Shown: positions 25,575 through 33,389 of the stretch, in pieces
How the letters are laid out: every line of letters begins with the position of its first letter
Numbering within the stretch: position 1 is the first letter of the stretch
DNA from: a virus
IMG/VR virus record: IMGVR_UViG_3300009375_000012
Location: 1-33,663 of that record
Strand: one strand, 5' to 3'
Length of the DNA: 33,663 nucleotides
Notes under the pieces: model-generated
What the model was told of the DNA's origin: nothing
The model's input: the letters and a program-made list of their open reading frames with translations, nothing else
The model's database searches: none
Made by a program: the position numbers and the translations under genes

Positions 25575-25844
25575 TTACCCCTTTAGTGATTTTTTATATT
25601 TATTAATATTGTTATAGTACGTTACATATACTTTGTCATACCCATATTTTAAATTGCCATAATCTACTAACTTAGCGTACGAAGTAACTCCATATTTCTT
25701 GTTCTCAAGAACATTAAGCAAATGCTCTAATTGCCCTTTTGTAAACTTACGCTTATCAGCTTTTTTACGTTCTTTCTTAATTACGGTTGGCACTTTTTCT
25801 GTGCTTGTAAACAATTTTTTAAATAAATTAATTAAGTATTCCAC
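25575..25844 (-). CDS. Small basic protein, GTG start (89 aa)
   Basis: The GTG at 25844 is chosen because AAGGAGAT stands six nt ahead and no ATG is nearby. The protein is highly basic (KKERKKADKRKFTKGQ at about 24-39), begins with a short hydrophobic/aromatic piece (MEYLINLFKKLF), and ends in a Tyr/Lys-rich stretch (YGYDKVYVTYYNNINKYKK). It could bind nucleic acid. It lies between the Cas4-like nuclease and the helicase-primase, with gaps of 9 and 3 nt. I do not recognise the family; a replication accessory is only a contextual guess. Confidence 0.6.
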   Translation of the reverse strand: MEYLINLFKKLFTSTEKVPTVIKKERKKADKRKFTKGQLEHLLNVLENKKYGVTSYAKLVDYGNLKYGYDKVYVTYYNNINKYKKSLKG

Positions 25845-25853
25845 CTTATCTCC

Positions 25854-26834
25854 TTATAAAATTAATCTACCTTCAGCAGCTAATGCTTTAGCTTGTTGGC
25901 AGATATCAACAACATCACAGTAACGACAAGCTTTTGCTTCTCCCCGTACTGTTTTAACTACCCCAATCATTCCATCATCAGCCATACGTTGGTTAGCTTC
26001 TTCTAGAGTGTCAAAGTTCTTAGTAGCTCTTGTACCTTTAGGATTTTTAAAGTATTTATACTTAGTGTCACTTTCCCAAAGTTCTTCTTTAGTACATACA
26101 GGTAACTGCTCCTGTGGAGTGTCTATAAGTTCCTGTAATTTACTGAGCTTTTCTTTAATATACTGTTCAGTTTGTTCTACTGACCATAAAGGGTAACGCT
26201 TTGTCATTACTCTACTTTGAGGATATTTAGGATCTCTAAGAGCTGCAGCAGATGACCAGTCAGTAAAAATGAATTGAATCTCCATATGCGTATCTGTAAT
26301 ACGTTCTGGAGCTAACCATTTATAAATACTTCCTTGTTGGGTGTATTTAAGAGCGTTAGAATCGTAAATATATGTCCATACAGAGGTACTTTTATAATCA
26401 GATAACGTACCGTTTAAGATTAGGTCATATTTCCCTGAAATGATAAAATTATTAAGCTCTTTTTCATGACGTTGTTCTACGTATACAGGAATATCAGTAT
26501 CTGTTAGTTCATTGTCTTCAGGATTAATATTAATGCGCTCAATTATGTTAGACATACCTAAGGCTTTTAGAGCTTTTACTACGTTGTCTGGGTTAGTCCA
26601 TGCTTCTTCAGCAATAGCATGAATAGCAGATCCCATTCTAGAACTGACTAAATTTGAAATATCTACTGTTTTATCTAAGTCTTTATTTTGTTTTTGTAAA
26701 ACTAGTTGACGAATAGGCTTAAGTAGAGATGTCGCACTAATTACATTAGATCTGCCATCATAATCATAGTCATCATTCATTAGCCATACTGCTAGAGGTA
26801 ATGAAATGTTCTCATTATTAGTATATTTATACAT
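25854..26834 (-). CDS. Cas4/RecB-like PD-(D/E)XK nuclease with probable Fe-S cluster (326 aa)
   Basis: The RecB-family core is present: H72 in an N-terminal helix (SAIHAIAEEAW), D137 (SGKYDLIL), D146-x-K148 (LSDYKST) and the motif IV-type Q167-x3-Y171 (QGSIY). Four cysteines, C247 and C303-x2-C306-x5-C312 (ACRYCDVVDIC), are placed as in Cas4/AddB nucleases that hold a 4Fe-4S cluster. It should be an exonuclease acting on single strands or DNA ends, used in recombination, replication or host-DNA degradation. Position between DNA polymerase and helicase-primase matches N4 gp42-type genes. It overlaps the upstream 63-aa gene by 8 nt; the ribosome binding site is weak, so coupling is likely. Confidence 0.85.
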   Translation of the reverse strand: MYKYTNNENISLPLAVWLMNDDYDYDGRSNVISATSLLKPIRQLVLQKQNKDLDKTVDISNLVSSRMGSAIHAIAEEAWTNPDNVVKALKALGMSNIIERININPEDNELTDTDIPVYVEQRHEKELNNFIISGKYDLILNGTLSDYKSTSVWTYIYDSNALKYTQQGSIYKWLAPERITDTHMEIQFIFTDWSSAAALRDPKYPQSRVMTKRYPLWSVEQTEQYIKEKLSKLQELIDTPQEQLPVCTKEELWESDTKYKYFKNPKGTRATKNFDTLEEANQRMADDGMIGVVKTVRGEAKACRYCDVVDICQQAKALAAEGRLIL

Positions 26835-27018
26835 CTTCAGTTTTCTCTAAATTAATAGGCTTAACACGATATTCTTTGTCTTCATGCCAGCCAGGAGTAA
26901 CTTCACAGTCTATCCATCTGCCATTTTGTTTAGGTTCACAACAAAGGTATACTTTCTTTTGTATAGTGTATCCTTCAGCCCAATGATGAATTACTTCAGC
27001 ATGTTTATGTGGATTCAT
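26827..27018 (-). CDS. Small conserved phage protein with HAEVIHHWAEG motif (63 aa)
   Basis: ATG 27018 overlaps the previous stop (ATGA), with AAGGAG just ahead. The order HKHAEVIHHWAEGYTIQ, a central region with vicinal Cys (LCCEP), a W-containing strand and the ending KEYRVKP is a pattern I recall from a widespread family of short phage proteins of unknown function ('H.e.I..Wa.G..Iq......W.......eYRvkP'). It may be a small beta-sandwich or adaptor. The neighbours are replication genes. Family recognition is from memory; no activity can be assigned. Confidence 0.7.
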   Translation of the reverse strand: MNPHKHAEVIHHWAEGYTIQKKVYLCCEPKQNGRWIDCEVTPGWHEDKEYRVKPINLEKTEDV

Positions 27019-27155
27019 TTCTTCTCCTTGCGTGTAAATACACCCATTTTTTCTTCAACAGCAAATGACTTATCTAATACCCAACCATGTAATTGGTACT
27101 CTCCAAAATCCATGCAACGTCTCTTACCATCTATCATTTGGCAATACCAGCTCAT
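27015..27155 (-). CDS. Small protein with two Cys (46 aa)
   Basis: Below usual size cut-offs but well supported. ATG 27155 has TAGGAG ahead (the TAG being the DNA polymerase stop), and the TGA stop overlaps the next ATG (ATGA). The sequence is polar and aromatic (MSWYCQMIDGKRRCMDFG), followed by an acidic/basic tail. The two cysteines, nine apart, are not a full zinc site. No family is recognised. It is fixed in place by overlapping punctuation with both neighbours, so it is almost certainly translated with the replication genes. Confidence 0.7.
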   Translation of the reverse strand: MSWYCQMIDGKRRCMDFGEYQLHGWVLDKSFAVEEKMGVFTRKEKK

Positions 27156-27163
27156 AGCTACTC

Positions 27164-29614
27164 CTATAACGATTTTAAAATTTTATCTACTTCTTCTAGT
27201 GAAGCTCTATTAGGCAATAATGTCATATCTGCCCAAGATTTGCCTATATCTAAATCACTTAACATAGGAATATCATCTGACTGAATGAGCGGATGCTCAT
27301 TCCATTCCATTTCTTCAATTAGAACATCGTTAAGGAATTTAACTACCTTAGGGTCATCTTTTACTAAGAAATAGGCAGCATCGTGAATCATGTTAACAGG
27401 AAGGATATCTGCATACATTTCTGCTTCTTCGATCCTTTGATTCGTAGCGATTACTGCTCTATTAAGTAGCATCCCCCAGGATTGTGTAACTGCATTGTTA
27501 GCACTACGTACTTCTGCAGTTGCTGCATATGGAGTCTTTTTATTATCCATTACAGACTTACTAATAATAGGTGTCTTAATTTTTAACCCAAAAGCACATT
27601 CCATGTAGCCATGTTTAATAGCAAATTTCTTGTTCTTTTCAGCAAACTCATCAGATACCTTATATAGTTCATGATAACTATCTTCAATTTCTTTAGCTTC
27701 CTTCAATGGGATACCAGCATTCTTATTTAAAGTGAACGCTGTACCTCCATAAGTTAAAGCAAATGTAGGTCCTTTACCTTTTTGTCTAAGTTCCTTGTAT
27801 TTACTAGAAATTGAATTAATACTATCTACATCTTCTGGGTCTATGTCAGCCATTTGGTCTTTAAAATATGCGTATGCATTTAGACAGTGACTGTCATAAC
27901 CTTGAGTATAAATCTTAATTCTATTAGGGTCTCCAGATACAATTGCATTAATTCTAGCTTCTAGAGCATTGAAATCTGCACCTGCAAATAACCACCCTTC
28001 AGGAGCTACAACACAGCTTTTAATTAACTTACCCATCTTACCTTGTGCAGGTAGATTAGTTAAATTAGGTGAATTACTAGATAGTCTTCCTGATTGTGTT
28101 CCACCTAATTTTAGATTACCATGTAAAAAGTTATTTCCAGCTTTAAAAGCTTTAAGAAATGTACCTGTTATTTTAGATACTTCTGCAATTTTAAGAATAC
28201 CCTCTATAATTTCAAGAGCTTCTGTATTTTGAGTCTCTTTCTTAAGTTTTTTAAGTGTTTTAGCATCAGTAGCTGGACTACCTCCAGCAGTTATATCTAA
28301 TACAGGTAGCTTTAGTATTTCGAAGAGTATTGTTGCTATTTGCTTTCCTGAACTTGGGTTAAATTGAATATACTGAAAATCTTCAATAGACTTTACTTTA
28401 GTTTTTAATTTAGCATTAGCTTGTTCTCGTGCTTGTTCTTGAAATATTTGATCAGCTTTTTGGATAGTAGGTAATTTATGTAACTTTACACGTACTGCAT
28501 ATTCTTCATCTTTTAGTTGTTTGTATACTGTATCTACTACTGCTTGGTCTAGTGGTAAGCCTACTAACATCATTTTAAGAATAGGCTTAATACTAGGCTT
28601 GAATATATCAATATACGTTTCACTAGTAAGTTGGTTACTATATTTGTTATAAACAAACCATGTAGCTAACGTATCAATTAGATTGTATTTCATTAATTCT
28701 TCAGAAGTATGTTTAGTAATATCTTTTACATCTAAAGCATAATTTCCTACATATTCAAGAGCATTGCCTTTAAGCCCTAAATCTACTTGAGTAGTAGAGT
28801 TCTTTTCTAAATAAGCAAGTAACATGGTGTCGTCTACTTGACTAAATACTTCAAGACCTTCTTGCAATCCTTTGTAGTCAGTTTCAGATTCCATCCACCA
28901 ATTAGCTATCATTAGCTTAGCATCAAATAATGCATTGTGCATAATTAAAGTACCTGAGTAATTTACTAGGAATTCTTTAATATTCCAGTAACCAGTTTCT
29001 CTAATATCAATAGCAACACCATTATGTTGATCCCATGCAAAAGCAATAGTAACAATAGTGTCTGTTAATTTAAGTCCTGTGGTTTCAATATCTACAGTCA
29101 GTGCTGGGTATTGGTATAGTTGATCTAAAATATCTAACTCAGTACCTAGAACTTTAGTGTATTCTTCAGAATGTATGACAGCTTTTTTAGTAAAGCCTGT
29201 AATAGCTTTAAGTCCTATATCAATTAGTAATTGATTTTCAGGCTGTTTATACAATGATTTGTAGTGAGGTACATGTACACACCTAAAGTCTTCATATTCG
29301 TCAAATTTACTCAGTACAGCAGTACCTACATGTGTGGATACCTTTGTATTTTTAGTTAACCACTTGTAGTAGTTACTGTCTGCAACAATTAAGTTAGTTA
29401 CAGTAGTAGGAATTTGTTCCCTTAATTTAGTTAACCATGCTTTACCTACTTTAGCAGATACTTTTTTAGGTGTATCGTATATTAGTGGTTTAGCTATTAT
29501 AGAATCTCTAGCTATACCTAATTTTTCTAAAGGAGCATAGTAGTATTCATTTAACGAATATTCATCTATCCCACCTCTCTCATTAATGAGAAGTACGGTA
29601 GTAATTGGTTTCAT
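27164..29614 (-). CDS. DNA polymerase, family A with 3'-5' exonuclease (N4 gp39-like, 816 aa)
   Basis: Exonuclease motifs: DIE at 175-177 (ExoI), HNALFD 226-231 (ExoII), YNLID 310-314 (ExoIII). Polymerase motifs: A D547-F-N-A-L-E552 (ADFNALEARI); B R610-x3-K614-x3-F618-x3-Y622-GG; C HD at 744-745 (NMIHDA). All catalytic residues are intact. The first 170 residues form an extra N-terminal region of unknown fold. This is the replicative polymerase. The stop is built into the ribosome binding site of the 46-aa gene (TAGGAG). Oddly, its own ATG has no Shine-Dalgarno and lies 5 nt after the stop of the 62-aa gene, so it probably depends on translational coupling. Confidence 0.97.
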   Translation of the reverse strand: MKPITTVLLINERGGIDEYSLNEYYYAPLEKLGIARDSIIAKPLIYDTPKKVSAKVGKAWLTKLREQIPTTVTNLIVADSNYYKWLTKNTKVSTHVGTAVLSKFDEYEDFRCVHVPHYKSLYKQPENQLLIDIGLKAITGFTKKAVIHSEEYTKVLGTELDILDQLYQYPALTVDIETTGLKLTDTIVTIAFAWDQHNGVAIDIRETGYWNIKEFLVNYSGTLIMHNALFDAKLMIANWWMESETDYKGLQEGLEVFSQVDDTMLLAYLEKNSTTQVDLGLKGNALEYVGNYALDVKDITKHTSEELMKYNLIDTLATWFVYNKYSNQLTSETYIDIFKPSIKPILKMMLVGLPLDQAVVDTVYKQLKDEEYAVRVKLHKLPTIQKADQIFQEQAREQANAKLKTKVKSIEDFQYIQFNPSSGKQIATILFEILKLPVLDITAGGSPATDAKTLKKLKKETQNTEALEIIEGILKIAEVSKITGTFLKAFKAGNNFLHGNLKLGGTQSGRLSSNSPNLTNLPAQGKMGKLIKSCVVAPEGWLFAGADFNALEARINAIVSGDPNRIKIYTQGYDSHCLNAYAYFKDQMADIDPEDVDSINSISSKYKELRQKGKGPTFALTYGGTAFTLNKNAGIPLKEAKEIEDSYHELYKVSDEFAEKNKKFAIKHGYMECAFGLKIKTPIISKSVMDNKKTPYAATAEVRSANNAVTQSWGMLLNRAVIATNQRIEEAEMYADILPVNMIHDAAYFLVKDDPKVVKFLNDVLIEEMEWNEHPLIQSDDIPMLSDLDIGKSWADMTLLPNRASLEEVDKILKSL
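27283..27302. other. Perfect 8-bp inverted repeat with GGAT loop inside the DNA polymerase gene
   Basis: GAATGAGC (27283-27290) and GCTCATTC (27295-27302) flank GGAT, near the 3' end of the polymerase gene. Stem length, orientation and C-GGNT-G closure are the same as at 12679-12698. It could act on the - strand message that continues into the nuclease operon, or be a coding coincidence (NEHPLIQ). Confidence 0.35.
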
Positions 29615-29619
29615 AGAAG

Positions 29620-29808
29620 TTAATGTAATACTTTAGGTGGCTTTGAAAGTAAATCCAATATTTTTTCAGCTTTATCTAAATATTCTTCTTTATGCTGTGT
29701 GTAAAACTCTAAAGCTTCTTTTTTTGAAAAAGAAGTAGAAGTCTGTTCAATAGCACCCATGTAATACTCAAAGCATAATGCTTGAGATAATGTAATGATT
29801 TCAGTCAT
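29620..29808 (-). CDS. Small helical protein preceding DNA polymerase (62 aa)
   Basis: ATG 29808 overlaps the end of the VWA/peptidase gene by 8 nt. The protein is helical and Lys/Glu-rich (SFSKKEALEFYTQHKEEYLDKAEKILDLLSK), with a more hydrophobic start. Its stop is five nt before the DNA polymerase ATG, which has no ribosome binding site of its own, so translating this gene probably delivers ribosomes to the polymerase. No family is recognised. Confidence 0.65.
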   Translation of the reverse strand: MTEIITLSQALCFEYYMGAIEQTSTSFSKKEALEFYTQHKEEYLDKAEKILDLLSKPPKVLH

Positions 29809-30937
29809 TGATATAAATAGTCTCCCCTATTACTGCAGGCTCATGATCTGAGTTGCATACCCATAAAACATCATATTCTACATTATTTTGTACAGGCTCT
29901 GCGTATAAATCCGTGAAGTAGATTAGTATGTTAGGAGGATTATCTTTACAATATTCAAATACAGGATCGAAAGAAGTACCCCCTTCACCTTTAAATTGGA
30001 TATCATGAATATCTGTATATTTATCTACTTTATGTACACCATGTATAATGTAATCACAGTCAATTACTACTAGTTCTTCTGGCTGATAGGTATCTCTAAT
30101 ACTTTCAATTTCAGTTAGCATTTCAGTTAGTTCTTCTTGTGTAACTGAACCTGAAGTATCAATAGCAATAGTGATATTTCCAATTGTTTCAGAATACATG
30201 CTAGGCAAGTAATGATTAGGCATAAACCTTTTATTAGGTCTCATCCATGTAAAGTCATTCTTACTGCGTTCACTTACATACCTATCTAATAACTGTTTCC
30301 AATCTAATTTAGGATTAATTAGATCATCAATCATTCTAGCTACTTCCCCAGGGATTTCACCTTGTTGTTTACCAGCCATCATGGATTGTGTCTGTGCTTG
30401 TACAATAATACTAGTTAATTGCTCTTTTAGCTTATCAGTACCTTGTGCAGTATTTTGAGAATCTTGATCATTAGTAGATCCTTCACCAGGTTCTAAGATA
30501 TCTTGTACAAAGTTTTTATATTGATCTTGCTCTTCAAATATGATGTCATACACTTGCTCAGTAGTCATATCAGCATATTTACTATCATGCAAACCATCAG
30601 CAGGTAATTTAAAATTTGCTTTAAGTAGCATATCATTAATTACGTAGTCACCAGCAACGTTCCATAAGCGCTTATCTCTATTTCCTACTCTTGTAATATG
30701 TTGGAATGCTACGTGCCACACTTCGTGTGCCAGTAGCCCAGTAAGCTCTTCTGTATCAATAGAAGCTACGAAATCAGGATTGTATAGAATAGTAAGTCCA
30801 TTAGTACCTGCTGTAGGTATTACATCTGAAATTTCATGACGTAATCGAAGACATATAGTAGATAGAAACACAGATTTAGACATTAACTGCACTTTGGCAT
30901 ACCTAATTCTGTCTTCTAAAGTTTTGTTTGTCTCCAT
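29801..30937 (-). CDS. VWA-domain protein with N-terminal HExxH metallopeptidase-like domain (378 aa)
   Basis: The N-terminal domain (DUF2201/putative metallopeptidase type) has the zinc motif HEVWH at 71-75 followed by WNVAGDYVIND. A variable acidic/Gln linker follows (about 145-200). The C-terminal von Willebrand A domain has the MIDAS D260-T-S-G-S264, a GGT at 319-321 and D343 (YFTDLY). It is encoded directly after a MoxR-type ATPase, the normal partner of such VWA proteins, where the ATPase remodels a target chosen by the VWA protein. N4-like phages carry an equivalent pair (gp24/gp25 as I recall); its role in infection is not established. ATG follows TAGGATAA. Confidence 0.88.
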   Translation of the reverse strand: METNKTLEDRIRYAKVQLMSKSVFLSTICLRLRHEISDVIPTAGTNGLTILYNPDFVASIDTEELTGLLAHEVWHVAFQHITRVGNRDKRLWNVAGDYVINDMLLKANFKLPADGLHDSKYADMTTEQVYDIIFEEQDQYKNFVQDILEPGEGSTNDQDSQNTAQGTDKLKEQLTSIIVQAQTQSMMAGKQQGEIPGEVARMIDDLINPKLDWKQLLDRYVSERSKNDFTWMRPNKRFMPNHYLPSMYSETIGNITIAIDTSGSVTQEELTEMLTEIESIRDTYQPEELVVIDCDYIIHGVHKVDKYTDIHDIQFKGEGGTSFDPVFEYCKDNPPNILIYFTDLYAEPVQNNVEYDVLWVCNSDHEPAVIGETIYIND

Positions 30938-30941
30938 AGTA

Positions 30942-31970
30942 TTATCCTACCATTAAGTGTGCATTCTTATTTACCCAATCTAAAATTAATTGATGTCCTT
31001 TTAATGCAGGTGTTTTACTATATACATCTTTTAATGTAAGTAATTGCATTTCAGGAGGTAGTTTATTAACTACAACTAGTAATTGTGTAATATTTTGTTC
31101 ATTCATATTATGACTAACTAGAGTAGTTAAAGCGTATTGTTTATCTGGTTCATCTGGCATCTGAATTCCATGAGGATTTTGTAACATATCCTCAATAGTA
31201 GGTAGAGATTCATAAATCTCGCAGTATGCTTTAAATTCAGTAGCAGGTCCTTGACCTACAGTACCCGACATTAATACATAGTCTGTATAGTCAAAGTCTT
31301 CTCTTGAAGCAATAATATCTGACAAGAAGCTCCAAGTTCTAGGACATGCAAACGTATCATCACTATGATTAGGATCAAATGTATGTAGACGCTCAGGTCT
31401 AAATTTAATAAATGAAATTACTCTATGATCAATACCGTTTGTATTAGCCCACTCTAACCAGTCCTTGTGACTTACAGATAGATTCATATGAATTAATCTA
31501 GACTGCATAGCTGTACTTAATTTGTTAACTACTGCCTTATCAGTCTTTTTATTACCAGCACATACAATCCAAGTATTAGGGTGTAATTCATATTCTCCTA
31601 CCATACGATCCAGTACAACTTTATAAGCTGCTGATTGTAGATTAGGGGTAGCTGAATTCATCTCATCTAAAAAGATTAGCCAACCATTCTTACCTTCAGG
31701 AATTTTATCAATACCTTTTAATGGAAATAATGATGGTGGTGCGTATTTCATACGTATACCTGCTTTATCTACAATAGGAAATCCTAGTAGATCAGTAGGG
31801 TCTGCTTGTGCTAATCTTAGGTCACGTACTTCTACATTAACTGATTTAGCTAAATCATTAATAATGTCTGATTTACCAATTCCTGGGCTACCTACAAGCA
31901 TAGGTACTTTATCTGCTTTAAATAAGCGTTTTAAGCCTTCTGAGGCATCTTTAGGTGTGATATCTAACAT
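30942..31970 (-). CDS. MoxR-type AAA+ ATPase (342 aa)
   Basis: The AAA+ core is intact: Walker A GSPGIGKS at 27-34, Walker B WLIFLDEMN with D102 and E103, sensor-1 region CAGN at 137-140 and an arginine-finger-like MQSRLIH at 155-161. It continues into the helical lid and a C-terminal helical part. The sequence resembles MoxR/RavA chaperone ATPases, which work with VWA proteins to mature or disassemble complexes. The VWA/peptidase gene begins only 4 nt after its stop. ATG 31970 follows TGGAG in the end of the upstream gene. The family call is secure; the substrate during phage infection is unknown. Confidence 0.92.
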   Translation of the reverse strand: MLDITPKDASEGLKRLFKADKVPMLVGSPGIGKSDIINDLAKSVNVEVRDLRLAQADPTDLLGFPIVDKAGIRMKYAPPSLFPLKGIDKIPEGKNGWLIFLDEMNSATPNLQSAAYKVVLDRMVGEYELHPNTWIVCAGNKKTDKAVVNKLSTAMQSRLIHMNLSVSHKDWLEWANTNGIDHRVISFIKFRPERLHTFDPNHSDDTFACPRTWSFLSDIIASREDFDYTDYVLMSGTVGQGPATEFKAYCEIYESLPTIEDMLQNPHGIQMPDEPDKQYALTTLVSHNMNEQNITQLLVVVNKLPPEMQLLTLKDVYSKTPALKGHQLILDWVNKNAHLMVG

Positions 31971-31971
31971 A

Positions 31972-32562
31972 CTAATTCTCCAGAATATTTAAGGTAACTC
32001 TTTGTTGCATAGAAGATGTTGGTGCATCAGGAACTACTTCTTCTTTTACTTGTTTAGCTTTACGTGGTGCACGTTTAGGTTCTTCAGGAATATACTTATG
32101 AAGCATTTCAGGCCACCCTTTACGTAATTTAGTAGTAGTATTCCAAGTATCCAAAGAATCATTTAAGTACTGTTTCATTTCTTGCATTTCTTTTTGCAAA
32201 TCAGTATCTTGTTGGTGTAGTGTAGATACTTCTTCTTCATGTTCTCTAGGAACAGTAAAAGGAATTTCCAAAGGTCTCCACTCATCTTTTGGGTCTACTG
32301 TTGCTAAATAATAATGAGGATTACGTTTTGTATACCAACGTTCGCTTTCTTCCTCATTTACTAACATTTGCACTTTATGTTTATGATGAAAAAATCCAGC
32401 AGGTAATTTTGAAATATATGGAGTATAGTATGAAATCCATGTTTCATAACATTTAGTAGTTAGTTCTGTTTTAGCTGTTTCAATTTTAGTTGTAGGCAGA
32501 TTAAATAAATCATTCATAATATCTTGTTGAATGCTATATTGGGCTTGTTGTCCTAATCGCAT
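31972..32562 (-). CDS. Unknown protein upstream of the MoxR-VWA pair (196 aa)
   Basis: ATG 32562 overlaps the preceding gene by 10 nt, with GAGGAG ahead. The protein is soluble. The first half is aromatic-rich (CYETWISYYTPYISKLPAGFFHHKHKVQMLV; WYTKRNPHYYLAT). The middle is an acidic/Gln coiled coil (EEEVSTLHQQDTDLQKEMQEMKQYL), and the C-terminus has a basic stretch (KRAPRKAKQVK) followed by a flexible tail. No motif identifies a family. It directly precedes MoxR and is probably part of that complex, perhaps an adaptor for the ATPase, but that rests on operon position only. Confidence 0.7.
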   Translation of the reverse strand: MRLGQQAQYSIQQDIMNDLFNLPTTKIETAKTELTTKCYETWISYYTPYISKLPAGFFHHKHKVQMLVNEEESERWYTKRNPHYYLATVDPKDEWRPLEIPFTVPREHEEEVSTLHQQDTDLQKEMQEMKQYLNDSLDTWNTTTKLRKGWPEMLHKYIPEEPKRAPRKAKQVKEEVVPDAPTSSMQQRVTLNILEN

Positions 32563-32741
32563 GACGGCTCCTCGTAAAGTAATTGTTTAATTGTAATAAG
32601 TAACTCATCTATTTGGTCTTCTTGAATTAATGTTGCATTAAATGTTAATTGCAGTATGTCTTCAGAGAGTTCTTCTACTTTATAGACGAGTTGATTTTCA
32701 GAATCTAATACTTTAAATTCTGTTTGGTTTTCTTCTAGCAT
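32553..32741 (-). CDS. Small acidic protein (62 aa)
   Basis: ATG 32741 has an ideal AAGGAG (32753-32748). The protein is acidic with alternating hydrophobics (MLEENQTEFKVLDSENQLVYKVEELSEDILQLTFNATL), suggesting a small beta-rich or mixed fold, and it overlaps the next gene by 10 nt. It is the first gene after the triloop hairpin at 32760-32774. If that is a vRNAP promoter, the message would start about 15 nt before this ATG and this would be the first gene of the MoxR-VWA-polymerase transcript. Function unknown. Confidence 0.65.
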   Translation of the reverse strand: MLEENQTEFKVLDSENQLVYKVEELSEDILQLTFNATLIQEDQIDELLITIKQLLYEEPSCD

Positions 32742-32759
32742 TAATAGCTCCTTGCAATA

Positions 32760-32774
32760 AGGAACGGAGTTCCT
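32760..32774 (-). promoter_or_regulatory. Candidate vRNAP promoter: 6-bp stem, GGA loop
   Basis: AGGAAC (32760-32765), loop GGA (32766-32768), GTTCCT (32769-32774). The shape is that of N4 early promoters, with the purine-centred loop on the + strand, so transcription would run leftward; loop centre 32767 predicts +1 at about 32756, immediately before AAGGAG and ATG 32741. The core GG-W-AC-GGA-GT-W-CC is shared with the hairpin at 19647-19665. No T-tract follows, so a terminator is less likely. Confidence 0.55.
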
Positions 32775-32949
32775 ATTTGAACTTGGATTTTAACTTTCTA
32801 ATTGTACGTTTAAAAAATCCAGGTGCTACATTAGGAATAAGATTGTAATGTGATCTACACCACTTACACATCCCTTCTTCTAATTGAGAAGAATAAGAGC
32901 CACATGTTTCACATGTAGGCTGTGTTGGGTAATCTGCAGGCTGTTTCAT
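32773..32949 (-). CDS. Zinc-ribbon protein (58 aa)
   Basis: ATG 32949 lies 2 nt after the previous gene's stop; there is no clear Shine-Dalgarno, so coupling is likely. The sequence holds two CxxC knuckles, CETC at 13-16 and CKWC at 28-31, separated by 11 residues: a zinc ribbon. It is followed by a basic tail (FFKRTIRKLKSKFK). Small zinc ribbons in phages often bind nucleic acid or modify host polymerase, but nothing specific is visible. The stop codon is inside the right arm of the triloop hairpin at 32760-32774. Confidence 0.7.
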   Translation of the reverse strand: MKQPADYPTQPTCETCGSYSSQLEEGMCKWCRSHYNLIPNVAPGFFKRTIRKLKSKFK

Positions 32950-32951
32950 AA

Positions 32952-33080
32952 TTATTTACAGCGCTTACTATTTGGGTGTCTTGTACAACGATATGTACCA
33001 TGACTAACTGATTTTTTACTAATTCTGTTACCATTGGCATCTCTTCTTTGAGTTCTGCCTTCAATAAGTGTTTTACTCAT
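32952..33080 (-). CDS. Small basic protein (42 aa)
   Basis: ATG 33080 is preceded by TGGAAATATT, a modest binding site. The product is Arg/Lys/Ser-rich (GRTQRRDANGNRISKKSVSHGTYRCTRHPNSKRCK) with two Cys and two His in the second half, possibly a minimal metal-binding or nucleic-acid-binding peptide. Its stop is two nt before the zinc-ribbon ATG, so the two look like a translated pair. No family is recognised. Confidence 0.6.
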   Translation of the reverse strand: MSKTLIEGRTQRRDANGNRISKKSVSHGTYRCTRHPNSKRCK

Positions 33081-33191
33081 AATATTTCCAAATATAAATT
33101 AAATTAAGTGAGAGTTTTTACACACCAGTACTCTCAAACTGGCTAACAAGGCTGAGGTCTATATGAGGCCTTTGTGTTCTTAAACTAGTTA
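33081..33191 (-). promoter_or_regulatory. Intergenic segment with leader hairpin
   Basis: The 111-nt gap between two small genes contains GAGAGT (33110-33115) with ACTCTC (33130-33135), and AAGGC/GCCTT arms near 33149-33174. In a tightly packed operon this suggests an mRNA processing, attenuation or promoter site. No triloop GGA hairpin is present here. Confidence 0.35.
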
Positions 33192-33386
33192 TTAATTTCT
33201 TTCTAAATACTCAATGACCATGTCTTGCTTTTCAGCTAGGTCTTCATAGAATTTTTGTTTAGTTGTGTAATGTTTAGATTTAGCTCGCTGCACTTGGTCT
33301 ACTAAGTAGTTATGTATTTCAGTTGCCCAACCTATTTCAACACGATTATCTTCGTAGTTATGTTTATTATCTCCATAAATAGCCAT
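33192..33386 (-). CDS. Small unknown protein (64 aa)
   Basis: ATG 33386 follows AAGGATTAG, the binding site running through the end of the MazG-like gene 3 nt upstream. The protein is polar and helical, with many Tyr, Lys and Glu (NKHNYEDNRVEIGWATEIHNYLVDQVQRAKSKHYTTKQKFYEDLAEKQDMVIEYLERN). No family or catalytic motif is recognised. Tight spacing to the pyrophosphohydrolase gene argues that it is real and co-expressed in the early operon. Confidence 0.65.
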   Translation of the reverse strand: MAIYGDNKHNYEDNRVEIGWATEIHNYLVDQVQRAKSKHYTTKQKFYEDLAEKQDMVIEYLERN

Positions 33387-33389
33387 AAT

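Noticed and set aside
30717-30729. CACAC-TTC-GTGTG triloop hairpin resembling a vRNAP promoter
   Set aside because: It lies over the codons of the zinc motif HEVWH and would point against the operon; coding constraint is the simpler explanation.
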